Made by a program: the position numbers and the translations under genes
The notes under the pieces: generated by a model
What the model saw: only the letters and a program-made list of their open reading frames with translations
Told to the model about the DNA's origin: nothing
Databases searched by the model: none
Shown: positions 44,391 to 55,227 of the stretch, piece after piece
Layout of the letters: each line of letters begins with the position of its first letter
Numbering within the stretch: position 1 is the first letter of the stretch
Source: Megascapheus bottae
Taxonomy: Eukaryota; Chordata; Mammalia; Rodentia; Geomyidae
Direction: 5' to 3'
NCBI GenBank assembly: GCA_024803745.1
Contig: JANJXV010000017.1
Coordinates: forward strand, 703,001 to 767,000
DNA length: 64,000 nt

Positions 44391-44550
44391 GGCCAGGAAT
44401 TTGGCCTAGTGGTAGAATGCTTGCCTAGCATGCTCGAAGACCTGGGCTTGATTCCTTGGTACCACATACACAGAAAAAAGCCAGAAGCAGTGCTAAGGCT
44501 CAAGTGGTAGAGCTCTAGCCTTGAGAAAGTCCAAGCCCAGGACTGGCAAA
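44391..44550 (+). repeat. Family A SINE, sense, with long TSD and 3' module deletion
   Basis: GGCCAGGAATTTGGCCTAGT, GCTTGATTCCTTGG, linker, module AGAGCTCTAGCCTTGAGAAA joined straight to CCAAGCCCAGGACTGGC, so about 25 bp of the usual module end are missing. The flanking direct repeat is A-rich plus TTGTCTTTGAG (44372-44390 and 44551-44569). Confidence 0.93.
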
Positions 44551-44585
44551 AAAAAAAATTGTCTTTGAGTTCTAGGTTCTAGGTT

Positions 44586-44818
44586 GTTTTTTTTTTTTTT
44601 GGTTAGTCTTGGGGCTTGAACTCTGGACCTGGGTGCTGTCCTTTAGCTCAAGGCAATCACACAACCAGAAGTGGTGCTGTGGCTCTACTTCTGGTTTTCT
44701 AGTGGTAAATTGAAGGTAAGTCTATGGACTTTTGTGCGCAGGCTGTCTGTGAACCAGCAGCCTCAGATCTCAGCCTCCTGAGTAGCTAGGATTATAGGCT
44801 TGAGTCACTGGCGTCCGG
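44586..44818 (-). repeat. Family B SINE, antisense, with a microinversion and exact TSD
   Basis: Poly-T, GGGGCTTGAACTCTGGACCT, an inverted block at 44664-44685, CTTCTGGTTTTCTAGTGG, then middle and head CTGAGTAGCTAGGATTATAG ending TGGCGTCCGG. The TSD CTAGGTTCTAGGTT lies at 44572-44585 and 44819-44832 (14 bp, exact). It inserted two bases past the TSD of the neighbouring sense family A copy. Confidence 0.93.
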
Positions 44819-45132
44819 CTAGGTTCTAGGTTTTTAAACAACACTTAGCTTTTAAAAGTTTCTTCTTTAACTTGAAGACTTTTTGTCTTGTGAACTCTCT
44901 ATCTAGGATCTTTTATATAGGATTAAATTTGATCATGTGCTATATAACAAGGTCTTTTCTGCCATTCCTTGCTATATGCCATTGAACTGGTACAAGTCAG
45001 TGTTATGTTTGGAGCAAGCAAACATTCTCTGTAACAGTTGTATAAATGCATTGCATTTGTGAGAAGCTTACTGGTTATGAGTACAAAGTAAAATAATGCT
45101 TTTTAAAAGTATGCAGATGTGTTTATGTAATT

Positions 45133-45302
45133 CTTTTTTTTTTTTCCTGTCCTGGGGCTTGAACTCAAGACCTCAGTACTGTCATAGAGCTTCTTTGCTC
45201 AAGGCTCACAGAGCACTTCTAGCTTTTTCTGTTTATGTGGTACTGAGGAATTAAACCCAGGACTTCATGCATGCTAGGCAAGCACTCTAACCATTAAGCC
45301 AC
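45133..45302 (-). repeat. Family A SINE, antisense, internally shortened
   Basis: Poly-T, CTGTCCTGGGGCTTGAACTC, a short module, TTTCTGTTTATGTGGTACTG and CATGCATGCTAGGCAAGCAC. Confidence 0.87.
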
Positions 45303-46382
45303 ATTGTTTTATTTTCTTACAGTATAACTTCCTAAAATTGTAAATTGGAAGAAGCAAAATTTGGGGTAGTATTTTCTTTTAATTAGATGAAATAAATGCC
45401 TCCTTTTTACAATGCAGGCCAAATAAACTTTTTTATGAGCAACTTCAGATGTCTGATAGACTTAATTTCTTACCAGATTCACAGGATTTGAGGCCAGTAT
45501 TAATATCTGGGTAATAGTGAATCTGAATGCAGCGAAAGATTTCAAGACTAATGTATGAAAAATACAGTTGTGTGTGGCTTTGAGAGCAGTGAATGAACAC
45601 AGAAAATTTTTCATTGGTTATTGTTTCCTAATTTATAGACCTGGTATCTCTAATAATTTTGAGCAGTCTGTGTACACCTGTTGTATTTGGCTGGAATATG
45701 ATAAAAATGCAGTAGTTATAACTTCCTCCATTATAAACATTTTTGAATTGTTTATGCATAATAGTTGTGGACTGAAGTTTGTGTTGGGAGTTGACAGTAT
45801 TTCAGCCACAATTTTTAACTTCTTTATGTGTTTGAGAATCATGGTTTCAGACAGTTTTTAAGAAAGTTAATAGTGTAAACCAGATAATTGTTATTGACTA
45901 AAAATGAAACAGAAATTTGGAACTTTAGAGTAATCTAATGAAAATGCATGGTGAACATGTTTTTCTAAGTTTTATAACTTACAAAGGCCTAGAAATAATG
46001 TATAAAACAAAACATAGCCAACAAACAAAATTCCTTCTTTTTTTTTGTTACTTGAATGTTCATAGAATGCTTACCTTAGCATTCTTGAGTGGTTATTTCA
46101 TTACTAGACAAGTAGTATATTTTAACAAATATGCAGTATTTTCTGAAGTAAGAATTTCTGGTCATTGAAAACAAATGAAATATCAAAAGACTCATATAGT
46201 TACCCAGACACTATTAAATACCAGAGGTGAAAAATTAATCTATTCTTACTTCATGAATAAAAGAGATAAAACACTTTAGTTGTAATTTAAAGAACTAATG
46301 GAAATGATATAAGTAAATAAAAAATTCCCCTGTTTGCTCAGGTTATTTCAGTTATTTTTACAAATTAAATTTTTAATTTTTT
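45303..46382. other. Intronic sequence, nothing recognised
   Basis: AT-rich, unique-looking; overlapping open frames near 45568-45861 on both strands have no support. Confidence 0.4.
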
Positions 46383-46553
46383 AGCCAGGCGTGGTGGCTC
46401 ATGCTTGTAATCCTAGCTGAGATTTGAGAATCGAGGTTCAAAGGCAGCCTGGGAAGTGGGGCTGAGACTCAAGGGGTAGGGTGGTAGCCTTGAGCTGAAG
46501 AGCTCAAGGACAGTGGCCATTCCGAGAGTTCAAGCCCCATGACCTACCAAAAA
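46383..46553 (+). repeat. Family B SINE, sense, internally deleted
   Basis: GCCAGGCGTGGTGGCTCATG, CTTGTAATCCTAGCTGAGAT, GAGGTTCAAAGGCAGCC, then (middle lost) module GACTCAAGGGGTAGGGTGG, GAAGAGCTCAAGGACAGTGG and GAGTTCAAGCCCCATGACC. The B1/Alu-like start is clearest in this copy. Confidence 0.88.
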
Positions 46554-47254
46554 GAATTATTGTAAATCTTTTTCACTTCTCTTTAGAAATTATGTGTCCA
46601 TTGATTTAGATAAAATAGAGGATATAGTTTCATAACAGAGGTTTGCTTAAGTAATAATAGATTTGTTTAACTAGTCCTAGTGTAATTAAGTCAGGCTTGG
46701 GGTCAAGATTGAATTTACCTCTTCATTCTTTTGTTATTACATAGAGTTAGGTTAGTTTATATTACTGATTGTTTAGAAAAGAAATGCAAAATGAAACAAA
46801 TAACTTAAATACTTTGGAAGGAGAAAACATAGTTCTCATACTCTGCTATCCCAGAAACAACTTCAGTGAATCGTTTTTCCAGTTCGTTCTGTTTACTGTG
46901 ATTTTATTTTTTCTATTTGGTTTTAAGTTATTTTTATATGTTGGTTTTAGGTTTTTTGTATTAATAAATTAAATATATAAATACATGATACATTAAAATA
47001 CCCTGCCTGACTAGCACAAGAGTAGCTTAGGTTGCTTTTATATTGGCATAGTAACTGCCTAATTTTGAATGGTTATTTACGAATCTAGCAATCTCATCTA
47101 TTGTTATTCTTTCTTCATGCCCATTTTTCTTTGTATTTTTGATTATTATATATAGAATTACACTTCAATATTCCCTTATCAGATATAAGCATTATCTTGT
47201 TGATTTCTTTACTTCTTTAGGTTTTTCAAGGAGCCTGATCTGCTGGCCTACTTA

Positions 47255-47510
47255 AATAGCAACATACTGTGCTTTCTTCTCAATAATCCTTTTTCCTCTT
47301 TCTGCAGCTCTTACTGTATTCTAACATATCCCGAAGTATTTTCGTTCTTTTCTATCTTATCCTTCCAGAATATGCTTCGTAAGGTCAGAGATCCTGACTT
47401 GAATCAGATCCTGACTTGTTTGGTTCATGTGTTCCAAGTACATAGAAAATGGCTTGGTGCATAGAAAATGCTCACTAATTTTTTAATGAAAGACTGAATT
47501 AAGAATATTT
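47255..47510 (+). mobile_element. L2 3'-end fragment, sense
   Basis: CGTAAGGTCAGAGATCCTGA, a short duplicated AGATCCTGACTTG, then TGGCTTGGTGCATAGAAAAT and GCTCACTAATTTTTTAATGA match the L2 terminal wording 'gcacatagtaggcgctcaataaatatttgttgaatga' in degraded form. Confidence 0.5.
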
Positions 47511-47548
47511 TTTCTGAGTTCTTTTTCTACTATTAAAGAAGATAAACA

Positions 47549-47754
47549 GGGGCCGGGAGTTTGGCCTAGTGGTTAGAGTGCCTGCCTAGCATGCACGAAG
47601 ATCCGGGTTCGATTCCTCGGTACCACATACATAGGAAGAAGCCGGAAGTGGTGCTGAGGCTCAAATGGTAGAGCTCTAGCCTTGAGAAATCCCAACGACA
47701 GAGCTCAGTCCCTGAGCTCAAGCCCAGGACTGGCAAAAAAAAAAAAAGAAGAAG
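47549..47754 (+). repeat. Family A SINE, sense, near-consensus, intact pol III boxes and TSD
   Basis: A box TGGCCTAGTGG at 47562-47572, B box GGTTCGATTCC at 47606-47616, linker ACATACATAGGAAGAAGCCG, module GGTAGAGCTCTAGCCTTGAG and GAGCTCAAGCCCAGGACTGG, A-tail grading into (AAG)n. The TSD AAGAAGATAAACA lies at 47536-47548 and 47755-47767. Probably one of the youngest copies here. Confidence 0.94.
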
Positions 47755-47767
47755 AAGAAGATAAACA

Positions 47768-48440
47768 TTGGAAGCATGCCCTAGACCCGAGTTTCAAGTT
47801 CTTTACAGGCTTCACTGTAGGAAAAACATTTTAAAATATAGCTCATTGTACATGTACAGAGAGAAGTCCTTTTGTATCTAGCTATCTATACACATGCACA
47901 CATATACAAACACACAAGCATGTAGTGTGTCCTAATATTTCTAATTTCCTTTTTAACATAGATGCTGGACATGTGTGGGCAGCACATACATTGAGTAAAC
48001 CATTTCAGGGCTGAGCTACACATTTGGACCCTATCGCAGAAAACCAAAGATTCAAAGGGGGGGAAAAACACAATAGTGTGGTCATAGATAGTAATAGTGT
48101 ACTTTATGTTTGAAAAACTGACAAAAGGACTTTAAAAGTTTTCACTGCAAAGAAAGGATAAATGTCTCAGGAGATGTGCCTGACCATGTTTGTTTGAAAC
48201 ATCCTATTAATTTGTATAATTTTGGATACATTAAAAATTAAGGGAAAGAATGCTACTTACTGTATTTTTATGATCCACTAAAGTTTCCTTTTTTAGTTTG
48301 CAGGAGCCAACCAATAAGCTTGAAAGAAAAATTATGTAAATGTTGAACCAGTTTTCCTTTGTCCTATGTGACTATTTAAAAGTGCTTCATCTTAATCTCA
48401 GATTGTTCTTTGAGGTTACTTGTAAATATTTATGTTTAAC
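47768..48440. other. Intronic sequence, nothing recognised
   Basis: Unique-looking, with a short CACACA-type patch near 47890-47915 and GGGGGGG at 48056-48062. Confidence 0.4.
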
Positions 48441-48638
48441 TTTTTTTTTTTTTTGCAAGTCCTGGGCTTGAGTTGAGGGCCTGAGCACTGTCCTTGGACT
48501 TTCTCAAGGTTAGAGCTCTACCACTTGAGCCTCAGCACCACTTCCGGCTTTTTTCTATGTATGTGGTACCGAGGAATCGAACCCCGATTTTCGTTCATGC
48601 TAGGCAAGCACTCAACCACTAGGCCAAACTCCTGGCCC
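48441..48638 (-). repeat. Family A SINE, antisense, with near-exact TSD
   Basis: Poly-T, GCAAGTCCTGGGCTTGAGTT, module, TTTCTATGTATGTGGTACCG, AGGAATCGAACCCCG and CCAAACTCCTGGCCC. TTATGTTTAAC upstream and TTATATTTAAC downstream. Confidence 0.92.
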
Positions 48639-48639
48639 T

Positions 48640-50425
48640 TATATTTAACTTTTACAGCTATTACTAGTGCATGAAACTATTACAGGAACTAGGGATATAT
48701 TAGTAAAAATAAGCTGAGTCTGAATACGTTAATTTTTTTCTCACTATGTTTGTTAACTTTATTTTTTCTCGAAGGAGGACTACTTCCTTGTTGAATGGGA
48801 GCAAATAGGAGACAGATTGAGTTAAAAGATGTTAAGAGCCTAGGATTCATTTTGAAATGGGCATAAAATCCATGACCAGAGGTTAGGAACAGATTGTTAG
48901 AAATCTAATAAGACTTAATAGGGCAGGGTTTATGCATATATTCTGGTAACTAGAATGTGATAGGTTCCTGCCATGAAAAATAATGATGTTAGACTCCTTA
49001 AATTATTACTTGATTAGCATAGCAATCATATTCTATGTTAAAATCTGAAGACCTTCTTTTAAAACTTTTTTTCAGTTTGACATTAAAAAATATGATTCTC
49101 AGTTTTCAAGTTTGTATATTTTGAGAAAGCCCTTTTTAGCTTAATGTCAGCAAAGCAGCTGCTGCTTCATTTTACTTTGTAAAACACTGAATTATTCATT
49201 TCCATAAACAAAACTTCCTTAGTAATTATTTAGCATTAATTTATTTCTCTTTCAATCAACCCTGTTGACATTTTATTCTAAAATTAAAAATATTCCTTTT
49301 AGAATCTTAACAAGTAAGACTGTAGCAACTATTTTCTATACTTCCAGCTCCTGATATGAACTTTTATAATTTTTTTATCTTAATACTGTTTAATAAAAAT
49401 AAATAGAACAAAAGTATAATATATATGTAAAACTGCTTTTTGAGATCAAGCACTTACACTTAACTTGTTAGATTTTCAATAGCGCTTTATGCATGAGTAT
49501 GTTTAGCAGATAGCTTGAATTCTAGCAGTGGAAATTTGTTAGAAATATTTTAAGTAATGCATCATTTGCCTTCATATCGTTCCACTTGGCTAGTAGAACA
49601 AAAGGGAAGATTATTGTTTTACAGTTTTTGTAACTCCTCCATCCAACTTTGCAAATGAGAGCATAGTCCCATAGATTTAATGCAGCCTTTATAGTAGTCT
49701 ATGGAGGGGAATCATTATTAGTCATTGCTTGTGGCTTCCTCGGTCCAGTGTTTTATTACTGTGTATTTTAACCATTTCTTGTAATTTTAACCATTGCTGA
49801 GATGTTTGTTGTTGTTGGTTTTTTTCTTTTGTCTTTCGTTTTTGTTTTAAAAATGTCCTTCTTTACAAAGAAGGGTAGTCTGTATTAGCTTAATTGGTAA
49901 TTGGTAATTGAATAGAGGCAAGCAATTGGTAATTCCATAGAGGGAAGCATTCCTTTACAAAGTAGCATTCATTCAAATGAAACATTCTTTCCTTAAATTC
50001 CTCTTGGAACACACCTGTACAACTGATAAAAATATAATCAATGTGGTTTTGAGGAAAATGCTAACTCTTCCTAGAGAGCTTACTTTGAATTCCTATTGTT
50101 GATTACCATGATTAAGGCAGCCTGTGCCAGGGAAGAAGATGAGGTCTGTGAAATCTGAGATGAGGGGATTAGAGATTAGAGAAGACTCCATCTAATTCTT
50201 TTTCCCCTTAGGTTCTGTGGTGCCTTTTAGGATGATACATGGAGAAACTCTGGCTTTTTATCACTTGTTGAGTGCGTGGTTAGCAGTATTTGAAGGTTAT
50301 CCACATGAGCATAATTATTTGGAAAACAGCCATCAACTGGGAGCTCATATGCAGATATATTTTATTTTTTCCTCTGAAGGGTTTTAGAAATCTATGTAGT
50401 TTCCACAAAACGAAAGCTTTACCTT
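48640..50425. other. Intronic stretch without recognised interspersed repeats
   Basis: About 1.8 kb, AT-rich. It holds a 25-bp tandem duplication at 49900-49949 (reported as a finding). No gene evidence. Confidence 0.4.
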
Positions 50426-50441
50426 TAAAAACATAAATTCT

Positions 50442-50606
50442 TGGCCTAGTAGTAGAGTGCTTGCCTAGCATGCAAGGGTTTGATTCCTTGGTACCACATA
50501 CATAGAAAAAAGCTGGAAGTGGTGCTGTGGTTCTCTGATCTTGAGAAAAGTCCAAAGACAGTGCTCAGGCCTTGAGTAGAAGTCCCACAACTGGCCAACC
50601 CCCCAA
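50442..50606 (+). repeat. Family A SINE, sense, 5'-truncated, with TSD
   Basis: It starts inside the head at TGGCCTAGTAGTAGAGTG, then GGGTTTGATTCCTTGG, linker, a shortened module and ACAACTGGCC with a C/A-rich tail. The TSD AAAAACATAAATTCT lies at 50427-50441 and 50607-50621. Confidence 0.92.
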
Positions 50607-50621
50607 AAAAACATAAATTCT

Positions 50622-53490
50622 GAGATCTGGACTACTGTGTTTCCATTCCTGCAAGTCAGTAGTGGTCTGGAATAAAGATTAACTACAACCTGGGGATGTG
50701 TCACACCTTTCAATTACAATTTTGTGCTTGCATGAACTATTTATATATACAGTTATACATATATAGTTTGTATAGTTGCATAATATATACATATATATGA
50801 AATATATTTCTTTGAAAATGACTTATTTATAAGAAAAGCAAACCAAGATGAATGTATTACTAGAAAATGGGTGTCATTTTTCTGCTCTCATACATGCATA
50901 CATACATACATGTATATATTTATTACTTGGTTTATGTTTACCCATCTTAATCCTTTCTGTAAGTCTCTCCCTTTTCTCATACTGGTGTCCACTACCCAAC
51001 CAAACTTGTTTTACATTCCTGTGTCGCTTTTTTCTTTTTCTACAATGTATATTAACTATACAATGGGATTTCTCTGTGGAAACAATGGATAACACAATGT
51101 AAATTTTCTTATATAACTAATATTTGCTAATAAAATGTTAAAAAATAAAATAAGAAATATTTTGTTATGTGGACAATGGAAAATCCATAAGTCTTGGAAA
51201 TTTAGGATTTGAATTTTGGAATTTTATATTATTAGATTGCATAATTCTTGGTTTCTCATAGTCTGTTTCTATGAAAGAATAAGTATCTGACATACCAGAC
51301 AAAGCACATCAAAGCTAAATGGTACCTATGATTATTTAACACTTGACTTATTATCTAATTATTAAGGTTTACAAATACTAAATCTATTAACATATTTTAA
51401 TTTATGCATTTTATGTAAATATTATGCTGTCTGTATTACATAGTTATATACATATGTAAAATTTTGTAAGAGATTACTTAGTACTCTCTAAATGTATTGC
51501 TTTCAGTTCCAGTAAATTGTATCTGTTCAGCTATGAATATCATGCTTAATAATATTCTTGAAAATCTTTGTATTTTTATCAGATTTTTGAGGCTTGCTAA
51601 CAGGCAAAACAATCATTTCTGTTCATTATATCCAGCAAACAATTCAGCTTTATTCATTTCAGTTTAAAGATAAAGTATCAAAGAGTAAAATCTATTCATA
51701 TTCCCTGTATTACAAAATTACAAATATATAAGCATTTTATTTTTGAATTTTCTAATTTTCCTGCTTAACAAGTATGAGTCATTTTGTTTTGTTTTCCTGG
51801 GAAGTCATAGAAATTGTTTGTTTTTGTTCTGTATATCTCTTTGGGAGTCTGTAGTGGTAGAAAAATGTGTATAGAGGTCTTTCTTTCCATATCTTATGAA
51901 TATCTATGCCTAAGGTAAGCATATTTTTTCTGAGAGTAATCAATGTTTGGTAAACTATATTCATAACTACTTGAGCTGCTAAATAGTGAGGTTTGTTTTA
52001 AAGAAGTCAAAGTTATTTTATGTCAATTTTCTATTTGCCCTGTATTAGATGTTTTTAATTACTTCATCTCTATATTCAAATTAATCAGATTCTGCTATAT
52101 ATCGGTGCCCAAATTAGAATAAACTTTAATCAACTGTATTATCCCTGCCATGCTAGACTAGAAAAGCTACTCCTGGCATACTGAAGATGCATGCATTTTA
52201 TTTTCTATTGTAATTTAAAAGTAAAATCAGAAATATTGATTTCTACTTGACTGGAGGGATGATTTAGTTTGAATATCAGCCTGATCTTAATCAGGTGAGA
52301 ATTAATTGAGTTGGAGGTATTAGATATTCAGTGATGTTAACTGAACCGTGATCAATCCAGAGAGAAGCTTTCTGTTGGACTGTGTTAGAATTATCAAATA
52401 GCTCGTGCAATACAATGTAAAATAATCTTTTCATGTTTATCTTTCTATCTTCTTGTCTCATTAAATGCACCACTAAATTTATCTTGTACACAGACTAATC
52501 TTTAAAGTAGAATGCTAATAATCCACAATTTAATAGAAAATTAAGAGCATAATTTTGTTGCAAAATACTCTTACTAAAATTTTGTAATGATATATTTTCT
52601 ACAGCCTAATTTTAAAACCAAGTGATTAAAGATGTACTTTTCAAATATATTTGAGATATATAAACAGAAATGGTAGTTTTTATGTTTGTAAAGAAGTATG
52701 CAATATAGAATTAATTTCATGTTTATACCCAGAAATAAAAATACAATGTATACCATTATGTTGGCCTGAAGTATGGCATGGGCTTTTCATTTATTTTAAG
52801 AGTGTGATAACAATATCATAAGTGTTGTGAAAATATAAATGGTGAGATAACACCTCCATAGGACCTGCTTTTAAGTAGTAAAATTGTAAAACTAAATATA
52901 CTGCAGTCAGAACTAGAAAAATTAATTTGTCTTATTACCATGTGTACTTATTAAATGTCTAATTACACTTAGCATACCCTGTCTTTTAGTCCCTTTCCCT
53001 TTTCTTTCCTCTTTAAACATAAGAATGTAAACTTATTTACTAGTTTATATATTATTGCCAGAGTTACTCTATTTTGGCAATAAGTATGATTGTGTTAGAT
53101 GAAAAAAAACCAATGGTGTGACTTTTGATGTATAAGGGAACTAGTAGGATCTATGAAGATGTGTGTTTTATAAAAAGGAATGTCCAAATTTGTATTGAAA
53201 GAACTAGTATTTAATGAAAGCAAAGTGTATATGTGAAAGCATCCCTAAGTTGTGATAAACATAGTGGAGTTCTTGGTGAGATGTAATGGGTTTCCCATAC
53301 ATTTGTTGGTACACTGATTTGGGGCGTAGGAAGGGAAGGGCTTTTTTTTTTTTTTTTTTTGCTGGCATTTTTTTGCCATCTTATTAAGGGCATCTCTTAC
53401 TTGGAATCTGCTCTTCACTCTCCTGACATGAAACTTCCTCTCTCCTTCCTCTTGCCCCTCCTCTCGTTCTTTTCCCTTCAGCCTAGGCAA
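50622..53490. other. SINE-free intron 2 segment
   Basis: About 2.9 kb, very AT-rich. TA/CATA-rich words occur at 50741-50815 and 50893-50920, and a 20-T run at 53341-53360. No exon-like structure was recognised. Confidence 0.45.
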
Positions 53491-53493
53491 AAA

Positions 53494-53690
53494 GAAGTTC
53501 ATGAGACTTCATCTCAAACAGTGGCAGGGCACAGTAATCCAAGGAAGTACAAGTAGGAGAATTGCCCAGACATAAAGTGACACCCTAGCTCAAAAATAGG
53601 CAGTGCACAATGGGGCTGGAAGTGTTCCTCAGTTGGTAGAATGCTTGCCTACAGTAATTGAAGACCCTCAGTTCACTGTCAATCCTCTCT
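53494..53690 (+). repeat. Composite B1-like + ID-like SINE, sense, diverged
   Basis: GAAGTTCATGAGACTTCATC, TCAAACAGTGGCAGGGCACA, AGTAGGAGAATTGCCCAGAC, AAGTGACACCCTAGCTCAAA, then an ID-like unit GGGGCTGGAAGTGTTCCTCA, GTTGGTAGAATGCTTGCCTA. The order matches a composite SINE I know from castorimorph and other rodent genomes, distinct from families A and B. Confidence 0.6.
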
Positions 53691-54100
53691 ACCTATCTAT
53701 GTAAACAGAAAGACAGAGAACTAAGGGCAGGGAGTAAAAAGTATGTATGGTTAGAAACCAGACCCAGTTACTTACAAGACTTGATTGGTCATTATCTCAG
53801 TTCTGATTGTCTTGGATCCCTAATAAGTGATTGAAGGTGGAACAGTCTGGTTCCCTAGATGATCAAGGTAGTTTCATTATTTCAGGTAATTGTCTTACTT
53901 AGAGGTTGGCATGTTCTTCCAAGCTCCTAGTGTTCATTAGTGGTAGCTTTGGTTCCTTGACATAAATATGTTATCAATCAATCTTCCTGGATTCCAAGGT
54001 GATTGCAAATTGAGAGCATAGAACACAGATACAAAATGGAGCCCAAGTAAGTTACCCACCCTTACTACTTTGAACTATTCCTGATAACCTAAGATAATTG

Positions 54101-54104
54101 CTTT

Positions 54105-54180
<76 letters not shown>

Positions 54181-54183
54181 TTT
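54101..54183. repeat. (CTTT)n microsatellite, about 20 units
   Basis: A perfect CTTT array that continues directly into the T tail of the following antisense family B SINE; on the SINE's own strand it is an (AAAG)n tail. Confidence 0.95.
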
Positions 54184-54413
54184 TTTTTCTGGTGATGGGA
54201 CTTGAACTCTGGGTCTGGGCACTGTCCCAGAGCTCTTCAGCTAGCACTCTACCACTTTGAACCACACTGCCACTTCCAGTTTTCTGATGGTTAATTGGAG
54301 ATAAGAGTCTCACAAACTTTCATGCCTGGGCTGACTTTAAACTACGGTTCTTAGATCTCAGCCTTTTGAATAGCTAGGCTTACAGGTGTGAACCACTGGT
54401 GCCTGGATTAATT
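54184..54413 (-). repeat. Family B SINE, antisense, full length
   Basis: TGGGACTTGAACTCTGGGTC, CCAGAGCTCTTCAGCTAGCA, GGTTAATTGGAGATAAGAGT, ATCTCAGCCTTTTGAATAGC and CCACTGGTGCCTGG. Confidence 0.9.
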
Positions 54414-54960
54414 TCTGTATTTTAAGGTCAATTGATTATTGTCTTAATTCCATCTGCAGCCTTAGTTTCCCTTTGCCATGTAATCTATCACAGTTTATAG
54501 TGATTATGACTTACATGTCTTTAGGGGCTATTTTACTAACATAGGCAGTAAATGGCAAAATCAAAAACCCCTGAATACTTAATGCTGAGTAAAAGAAGAA
54601 TGATTTTTTATATTTCCGTATGTGACAGTACAGTATATTCAGTGGCAGAATAAGAAAAGTGGTATAATAATTGGTAGCTCTGTTGTGTGTCATTGTGGGC
54701 AATGCCATCATTGCATTATTATTGTTACCATTTCTGTTAGTAAGGCATTTTTAGCATAGTTCAAAGTAACTGACAATTTATAAAAGTAACTGACAAGACA
54801 TGGTGAAATTATTTCTAGAATGAAATAACAAACGAGATAACAAGGAAAATAAAAAGACCACTAAGAAGTTTTTATTTTGTTAGCTTTATACAGGGATCCA
54901 TCCAGTACATCTATTTGATATTTTCAAGAATTAGTAAATTTTTGTTGTATTAAAGATGTT
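54414..54960. other. Intronic sequence, nothing recognised
   Basis: Unique-looking AT-rich sequence with a small local repeat, AAAGTAACTGACAA, at 54764-54777 and 54783-54796. Confidence 0.4.
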
Positions 54961-54961
54961 C

Positions 54962-55160
54962 AGGACCAGGAGCATGCCTTTATGGTAGAGTGCTTGCCTA
55001 GCATGAACAAAGAAGCCTTGGGTTTGATTCCTTGGTATCACATAAATAGAAAAAGCTGGAAATGGTGCTGTGGCTCGAGTGGTAAAGTGCTAGCACTGAG
55101 CAAAGAAAGCTCAAGGACAGTGCCCAGGCCTTGAGTTCAAGCCCTAGGACTAGCAAAAAA
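54962..55160 (+). repeat. Family A SINE, sense
   Basis: GGACCAGGAGCATGCCTTTA, GGTAGAGTGCTTGCCTAGCA, GGGTTTGATTCCTTGG, linker, module GTGGTAAAGTGCTAGCACTG and GAGTTCAAGCCCTAGGACTA, A-tail passing into a TA repeat. Confidence 0.9.
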
Positions 55161-55191
55161 AATTATATGTATAAATATTTATATATATATA

Positions 55192-55224
<33 letters not shown>
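55161..55224. repeat. (TA)n microsatellite at a SINE tail
   Basis: AT/TATA-rich from the A-tail, with an uninterrupted TA run at about 55194-55223. Confidence 0.9.

Positions 55225-55227
<3 letters not shown>

Noticed and set aside
47562..47616. tRNA gene-like A and B boxes
   Set aside because: They belong to the head of a family A SINE with TSD and A-tail, not a functional tRNA. The same applies to the other SINE heads.
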